A stretch of DNA of 64,000 nucleotides from Cohnella sp. SGD-V74 (GTDB taxonomy: Bacteria > Bacillota > Bacilli > Paenibacillales > Paenibacillaceae), in NCBI RefSeq assembly GCF_003001675.1, contig NZ_PVYW01000014.1, positions 179,700 through 243,699 on the forward strand. The letters run 5' to 3'. The notes beneath the pieces were generated by a model. The model did not search any database and had not been told where the DNA came from. It saw nothing but the letters and a program-made list of their open reading frames with translations. Below are positions 59,714 to 64,000 of this stretch, in pieces. Numbering within the stretch: the first letter of the stretch is position 1; each line of letters begins with the position of its first letter. The position numbers and the translations under genes were made by a program.

Positions 59714-60889
59714 TCAGCTTCTCTTCTTCCGGGTCATGACGTCGAATATGACGGCTGCGGCCAGGACGCCTCCCCGGATCATGTACTGGTAGGAGATGCC
59801 GACGCCGAGCAGGTTCATGCCGCTGGACAGGGAAGCCATGACGATCGCGCCGATGATCGAGCCCGTCACCTTGCCGACGCCGCCCGCCGCGGATACGCCG
59901 CCGACGTAAGCGGCCGCGATCGCATCCAGCTCGAACAGCGTGCCGGCGGTCGTCGTCGCCGATTGCAGGCGGGACGTGTACAGAATGCCGGACAGCGCCG
60001 AGAGCATACCCATCGATCCGAAGACGATGTAGGTGATTTTCTTGACGTTGATGCCGCTTAGATGAGCCGCTTCGGGATTGCTGCCGACGGCGTAGATATT
60101 TCTGCCGAGCACCGTCTTGGTCGTCAGGAAATGATAGATGACAACGACGAGCAGCATGATGATAACCGTCCAGGAAAAACCGTTGTAGCCTGCGATAATC
60201 CACGTAATGTAAGCGATAATGGCCGATACGAACACGAGCTTCAGCACGAACATCTGGTTGGTCACGACCTCAAGCCCGTATTTGAGCTTGTTTCTGCGCT
60301 TGGAGATTTCCCCCGCGATGTACAGCACGATGAACGCCGCGCCCAGAATAAGCGACAGCAAATTCAGTCCGCCCACGTTAGCCAGCTCCGGAATGTAGCC
60401 GTTGCCGATCGCGTTGAACTGCTCGTTCTTGACGTTGATCGTGCCCGTCTTCTCCGTCACCCGCAGCAGCGCGCCCCGGAAAATCAGCATGCCCGCAAGA
60501 GAAGCGACGAACGACGGAATGCCGATCGAGGCGACGAGCACCCCGTTGAACAGTCCGACGACGATGCCGAGAACGAGAATGATCGGAATCGTCAGAAGGA
60601 CGGGAATGCCGGCCTGCGTCAGCAAAATGGCCGCGATCGCGCCGAGGAAGCCGGCCGCGAAGCCGACGGACAAGTCGATGTGCCGAATGACGATAACGAG
60701 CGTCATGCCGACCGCCAGCACGGCGATGTATCCCGTTGCGTCCAGCAAATTGCTGATGTTGCGCGAAGAAATGAACAATCCGTCCGTCATGATCGTAAAC
60801 ACGAGCATGATCACGAACAAGGCGATGTACATGCCGTACTCGCGGATATTCACCTTGACCAAGGACTTCGTTTCTTTGTACAGATTCAT
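59714..60889 (-). CDS. sugar ABC transporter permease (xylose/ribose, XylH/MmsB-type)
   Basis: 391 residues, about ten helices. The XylH/GguB-class core includes GYIAVLAVGMTLVIVIRHIDLSVGFAAGFLGAIAA, VGLFNGVLVASIGIPSFVASLAGMLIFRGALL and ELDAIAAAYVGGVSAAGGVGKVTGSIIGA, the BPD_transp_2 signature. A cytoplasmic loop (ISKRRNKLKYGLEVV) is longer than in RbsC. It forms the pore for the sugar bound by the protein encoded at 62518-63624. Last gene of the operon, 19 nt after the ATPase. Confidence 0.94.
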   Translation of the reverse strand: MNLYKETKSLVKVNIREYGMYIALFVIMLVFTIMTDGLFISSRNISNLLDATGYIAVLAVGMTLVIVIRHIDLSVGFAAGFLGAIAAILLTQAGIPVLLTIPIILVLGIVVGLFNGVLVASIGIPSFVASLAGMLIFRGALLRVTEKTGTINVKNEQFNAIGNGYIPELANVGGLNLLSLILGAAFIVLYIAGEISKRRNKLKYGLEVVTNQMFVLKLVFVSAIIAYITWIIAGYNGFSWTVIIMLLVVVIYHFLTTKTVLGRNIYAVGSNPEAAHLSGINVKKITYIVFGSMGMLSALSGILYTSRLQSATTTAGTLFELDAIAAAYVGGVSAAGGVGKVTGSIIGAIVMASLSSGMNLLGVGISYQYMIRGGVLAAAVIFDVMTRKKRS

Positions 60890-60908
60890 AGGTGATCCTC
60901 CCCCTTGC

Positions 60909-62429
60909 CTATAGCGTCGCGAGATGCATGATCTTCTCCTGATCGGCCTCTTCGATCGGCAGCTCGCCCGTAATCCGCCCTTCGGCCATCACGTATACGC
61001 GATCGCTCATGCCGAGCACCTCGCCGAGCTCGGACGAGATCATGATGATGCTCATTCCCTCTTCGATCAGCTTGTTCATGATCGTATAGATTTCGAATTT
61101 GGCCCCTACGTCGATGCCGCGCGTCGGCTCGTCCAGAATCAGCAGCTTGGGAGAGACGAACAGCCACTTGCCCAAGCTTACCTTCTGTTGGTTGCCGCCG
61201 CTCAGGTTGCCGACGATCTGCTCTATCGACGGGGCTTTGACGTTCAGAGAGCTTTTGTATTGATTCGCGACGCGTATTTCCTCATTGTCGTTAATGACGC
61301 CGCGGGAGGAGATGTTCCCCAGGTTGGCGGCGGTAATGTTGTTCTTGATGTCCTGAATGAGGAACAACCCGTCTCCCTTGCGATCTTCGGTGACGTAAGC
61401 GATGCCCGCGCGAATCGCTTCGCTCGGGTGCCTCAGCTGAACCGGAGCGCCGTGAAGCCGCATCTCGCCGCTTAATCTATAGGATTTCGGATTGCCGAAC
61501 AGGCTGCGCGCGAGCTCGGTTCTTCCCGAGCCCATCAGCCCGGCGATGCCGACGATTTCCCCTTGTTTGACGTGCAGGTCGATTCCTTTCGCGACCTGTC
61601 TTCCCAGCTCCGCATCATAGGCCGACCAGTCGCGAACCTCGAGAATGCGGTCCCCGAACTTCCGCTTTAATCTCTTCGGATAGATGTCGTCGATCTCGCG
61701 ACCGACCATATTTTTGATAATGACGTTCTCCGCAAGCTCTCCCTTGGCGGCGTCGAGCGTGCAGATCGTTTTGCCGTCGCGAAGCACGGTCGCCTTGTCC
61801 GCGATGGAGATGACTTCCTTCAGCTTGTGCGAAATCATAATGCAGGTAATGCCCTGGCTCTTCAGCTCCCGCAGCAGCTCCAGCAAATTTTCGCTGTCGT
61901 TCTCGTTAAGCGCCGCCGTCGGCTCGTCCAGAATGAGCAGCTTCACGTTTTTGCTGAGCGCCTTGGCGATCTCCACGAGCTGCTGCTTGCCTACGCCCAG
62001 ATCCTTGATCAGCGTCTCCGGGTTCAAATCCAGCTTTACCTTCTGCAGCATCTGCTTCGCCTGGACGATCGTGCGGTTCCAATTGACGATGCCGCCGCGG
62101 CTCACCTCGTTGCCCGCGTAGATGTTCTCGTAGACGGTCAGGTCCGGAAACAGCGCCAGCTCCTGATAGATAATGGCAATGCCCGCTTTGACGCTGTCGC
62201 TGATTCTATGAAACTGCTGAACGGCTCCTTCGAACACGATATCGCCCTTGTACGCGCCATGCGGGTAGACGCCGCTCAAAACCTTCATCAGCGTGGACTT
62301 CCCGGCCCCGTTCTCGCCGATCAGGCAGTGAATCTCGCCGCGCTCCACCTTGAAGTTGACGTCGGCGAGCGCCTTCACTCCGGTAAATTCCTTGGAAATC
62401 CCGTTCATCTCCAAAATGTAGTCGCTCAT
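60909..62429 (-). CDS. sugar ABC transporter ATPase with two nucleotide-binding domains (XylG/MmsA-type)
   Basis: About 506 residues. Two ABC cassettes in tandem: the first has GENGAGKSTLMKVLSG, LGVGKQQLVEIAKAL and KLLILDEPTAALN; the second has GLMGSGRTELARSLFG, LSGGNQQKVSLGKWL and KLLILDEPTRGID. The second Walker A is degenerate (GLMGSGRTE), normal for this family, where one site is catalytic. The start ATG 62429 (MSDYILEMNGISKEF) has AAGGAG at 9 nt; the frame opens 11 codons earlier without support. Confidence 0.94.
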   Translation of the reverse strand: MSDYILEMNGISKEFTGVKALADVNFKVERGEIHCLIGENGAGKSTLMKVLSGVYPHGAYKGDIVFEGAVQQFHRISDSVKAGIAIIYQELALFPDLTVYENIYAGNEVSRGGIVNWNRTIVQAKQMLQKVKLDLNPETLIKDLGVGKQQLVEIAKALSKNVKLLILDEPTAALNENDSENLLELLRELKSQGITCIMISHKLKEVISIADKATVLRDGKTICTLDAAKGELAENVIIKNMVGREIDDIYPKRLKRKFGDRILEVRDWSAYDAELGRQVAKGIDLHVKQGEIVGIAGLMGSGRTELARSLFGNPKSYRLSGEMRLHGAPVQLRHPSEAIRAGIAYVTEDRKGDGLFLIQDIKNNITAANLGNISSRGVINDNEEIRVANQYKSSLNVKAPSIEQIVGNLSGGNQQKVSLGKWLFVSPKLLILDEPTRGIDVGAKFEIYTIMNKLIEEGMSIIMISSELGEVLGMSDRVYVMAEGRITGELPIEEADQEKIMHLATL

Positions 62430-62468
62430 CTTCATGCGCTCCTTAGCAAGCAGCTCGCGCACGGACGA

Positions 62469-62495
62469 AATAGCGACGGAGGATCCCTCGCTATT
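62469..62495 (-). terminator. intercistronic hairpin after the sugar-binding protein gene
   Basis: AATAGCGA pairs with TCGCTATT around an 11-nt loop. It lies 23 nt past the binding-protein stop and before the ATPase gene. No U-tract; probably a partial terminator or processing stem, as in the other two binding-protein-led operons here. Confidence 0.55.
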
Positions 62496-62517
62496 CCGCC
62501 CGGCTTATGCTATTCGG

Positions 62518-63624
62518 TTAAAGTCCGGTAAACTCGCTCGCCTGGTAATAGCCCGAATCGATCAGCTTCTGCTTCACGTTGGATTGCTCCACGACGATAA
62601 CGTCGGTCTGTTTGGCTTTGACGTCGATCGCGCCGTTCGGGTAGGAGCCCGTCGTCTCCGGCGTCTTGCCGTCGAGAATCGCGACCGCCATGCCCATGGC
62701 GTCTTTGACGAGGGTGCGCACATCCTTGAACACGGTCATCGATTGCTTGCCGTCGATGATGTACTGCACGGAAGCTTTGTCGGCGTCCTGTCCGGAAATG
62801 ACGTAGCTCGTCACCGCGGAATCGGTCGCGAACACGTCGGCGATGGAACGGGACGTTCCGTCGTTCGGAGCCAGGATGACGACGTCGCCTTTCAGGTCCG
62901 CTCCGGCGGCGGTCAGGTGCGTTTGAGCTTTGTTTTTGGCTTCGTTGGCGTCCCAGTTCGTCGTCACTTGGCCGATGATTTTGCTCATCTGATCGCGCGA
63001 CAGCTTCGCCGTGTCTTTCAGCGCTTCCGCTTCGCTCGAGTTCGCAATTTTGAACGTGCCGTCGGCGATCTTCGGCTGCAGCACGTTCCAAGCGCCTTCG
63101 AAGAACAGGAACGCGTTGTTGTCGGAAGCGGCGCCCGCGTACAGATACAGCGGCTGGCCGGAGCCTTTTGCATGGTCGACGAGGTATTGGGCTTGAGCGG
63201 CCCCTACTGCGACGCTGTCGAACGTGACGTAGTAATCGACTGCATCCGTGTTCGTGATCAGACGGTCATAGGAGATGACCTTGATGCCTTCCTTCTTGGC
63301 GGCTTCGACGGCCGCAGCCGCGGCGTCGCCGTCCGGCGGGCAGATGATCAGCACTTTGATGCCTTTGTTGATCAGCGTCTCGACGTTTTCTTTTTCCTTG
63401 GCGGGAGAGCCTTGGCTGAACAAAATCTCGGTCTTGTATTTCGTATCTTTGATCGCGTCCTTGAAGCGCTGTTCGTCCTGCACCCATCTTTCCTCGTCCT
63501 TGGTCGGCAGGACGATGCCTACGCTGATTTTGCCGCTGCCGCTGTTGCTGTTGCATGCCGCAACGAGGATGGAGAGCATGATGACCGTAAGCGCTAACGA
63601 AATGGCTTTTAAGCTTTTCTTCAT
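62518..63624 (-). CDS. sugar-binding lipoprotein (xylose/multiple-sugar type, ChvE/XylF-like)
   Basis: 368 residues. Lipobox LSILVAAC (C24), short Ser/Gly linker, then the periplasmic-binding type-1 fold: ISVGIVLPTKDEERWVQDEQRF, VLIICPPDGDAAAAAVEAAKKEGIKVISYDRLI, YVTFDSVAVGAAQAQYLVDH and YVISGQDADKASVQYIIDGKQSMTVFKDVR. The DEERW and YDRLI segments are typical of XylF/ChvE proteins that bind xylose or related aldoses. ATG 63624 is chosen (AGGGG 7 nt upstream); the frame opens ten codons earlier. Confidence 0.93.
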   Translation of the reverse strand: MKKSLKAISLALTVIMLSILVAACNSNSGSGKISVGIVLPTKDEERWVQDEQRFKDAIKDTKYKTEILFSQGSPAKEKENVETLINKGIKVLIICPPDGDAAAAAVEAAKKEGIKVISYDRLITNTDAVDYYVTFDSVAVGAAQAQYLVDHAKGSGQPLYLYAGAASDNNAFLFFEGAWNVLQPKIADGTFKIANSSEAEALKDTAKLSRDQMSKIIGQVTTNWDANEAKNKAQTHLTAAGADLKGDVVILAPNDGTSRSIADVFATDSAVTSYVISGQDADKASVQYIIDGKQSMTVFKDVRTLVKDAMGMAVAILDGKTPETTGSYPNGAIDVKAKQTDVIVVEQSNVKQKLIDSGYYQASEFTGL

Positions 63625-63668
63625 TTGTGTACCCCTCTCAATAAATGGATTCATTGGCCGACAACGTC

Positions 63669-63706
63669 AATATACCATCGGAGAGAGGCGATGAAAGCGC
63701 TATACA
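63669..63706 (-). promoter_or_regulatory. promoter with overlapping cre-like site for the sugar-transport operon
   Basis: Minus strand TTTCAT (63691-63696), 16-bp spacer, extended -10 TGGTATATT (63669-63677). TGAAAGCGCTATACA on the plus strand (63692-63706) matches the CcpA cre consensus except for a one-base shift at the end, and overlaps the -35. Carbon catabolite repression is likely. Confidence 0.6.
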
Positions 63707-63789
63707 ACTAGCACTCTTTTACGAACGTCTATACTTTTTTAAGGTAACGAGGGGGGCAGAAGAGGAGGCTCTCATTTGTGAAAAAAAGG

Positions 63790-63912
63790 GATAAGCGCGT
63801 GGTGCGAGCTTATGGTGCGAGCCTGTGGGGCGATGGGTGAGATAAGCACGTGGCGCGAGCTTATGGTACGAGCCTGTGGGGCGATGGGTGAGATAAGCAC
63901 GTGGCGCGCACT
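63790..63912. repeat. 51-bp tandem repeat, about 2.4 units
   Basis: GATAAGC starts at 63790, 63841 and 63892. Each unit runs GATAAGC-CGTGG-GCGAGCTTATGG, then GCGAGCCTGTGGGGCGATGGGTGA. GATAAGC and GCTTAT within a unit are complementary. Related degenerate units lie at 8318-8402. Nothing else is recognisable from 63913 to 64000. Confidence 0.85.
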
Positions 63913-64000
63913 AGCGTTGCATAAATGCTCACATAGTGAACTGGATTGTATTCCTATTACTTTGATTTCATATATTTACAGTTCCATTCTAGCCACTCAA

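Noticed and set aside
61..64000. tRNA, rRNA, integrase or phage genes
   Set aside because: None could be recognised on either strand; the mobile signals are limited to small foldback elements.

Overview
This window is a high-GC chromosomal segment that looks like Paenibacillaceae (Paenibacillus or Cohnella type). The grounds are a very large secreted protein ending in S-layer homology domains, a YesM/YesN-like two-component system beside a sugar ABC transporter that lacks its own ATPase, lipoprotein solute-binding proteins, many intracellular glycoside hydrolases, strong AGGAGG ribosome sites and Gram-positive style terminators. No rRNA, tRNA, phage, insertion-sequence transposase or CRISPR array was seen.

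Layout. 1-8.2 kb: three minus-strand carbohydrate genes (a GH71/99-like enzyme cut by the window edge, a 1320-residue secreted DUF5722-type glycosidase, and a cytoplasmic GH78 rhamnosidase). 8.4-17.2 kb: a 2913-residue Kelch/cadherin-like/SLH surface protein. 17.4-25.3 kb: a membrane-anchored polysaccharide deacetylase facing a CUT1 sugar ABC transporter (binding protein and two permeases) and its sensor kinase/response regulator pair. 25.7-28.9 kb: an XRE regulator fused to a DnaA domain-I module, an rRNA methyltransferase coupled to a MerR regulator, and a divergent tautomerase/hypothetical pair. 29.2-31.9 kb: a frameshifted ABC exporter behind a perfect Fur box, then a 17-unit, 50-bp tandem repeat array. 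31.9-38.1 kb: a five-gene oligopeptide ABC operon with OsmC at its end. 38.3-41.6 kb: a plus-strand MFS exporter / WYL regulator / SDR operon. 41.6-47.4 kb: two APH-type kinases, a phosphotriesterase-like hydrolase, a GH127 arabinofuranosidase and an AraC regulator. 47.4-54.7 kb: an orphan DISM-type histidine kinase, then a GntR-headed, Ytr-like ABC cluster running into a glycosyltransferase/PlsY-like acyltransferase pair. 54.8-59.1 kb: three aldo/keto reductases divergent from a MerR regulator, with a textbook 19-bp-spacer operator, and a redoxin. 59.2-59.6 kb: a second 50-bp tandem array. 59.7-63.6 kb: a xylose/ribose-type sugar ABC transporter.

How the genes fit together. Most of the window serves uptake and breakdown of plant-type oligosaccharides: surface display or anchoring outside, ABC import, then cytoplasmic rhamnosidase and arabinofuranosidase. 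All three operons that begin with a binding protein have a hairpin between that gene and the next, which suggests the binding protein is over-produced by mRNA processing or partial termination. The remainder handles redox or aldehyde stress (AKRs, tautomerase, OsmC, redoxin), iron-regulated export, and envelope maintenance.

The least conventional items are the XRE-DnaA_N fusion, the tandem repeats of about 50 bp scattered through the intergenic regions (two arrays share a core motif), two small foldback/MITE-like elements each with a second partial copy, the Ytr-like ABC cluster joined to lipid-glycosylation genes, and an SDR lacking its catalytic Tyr.
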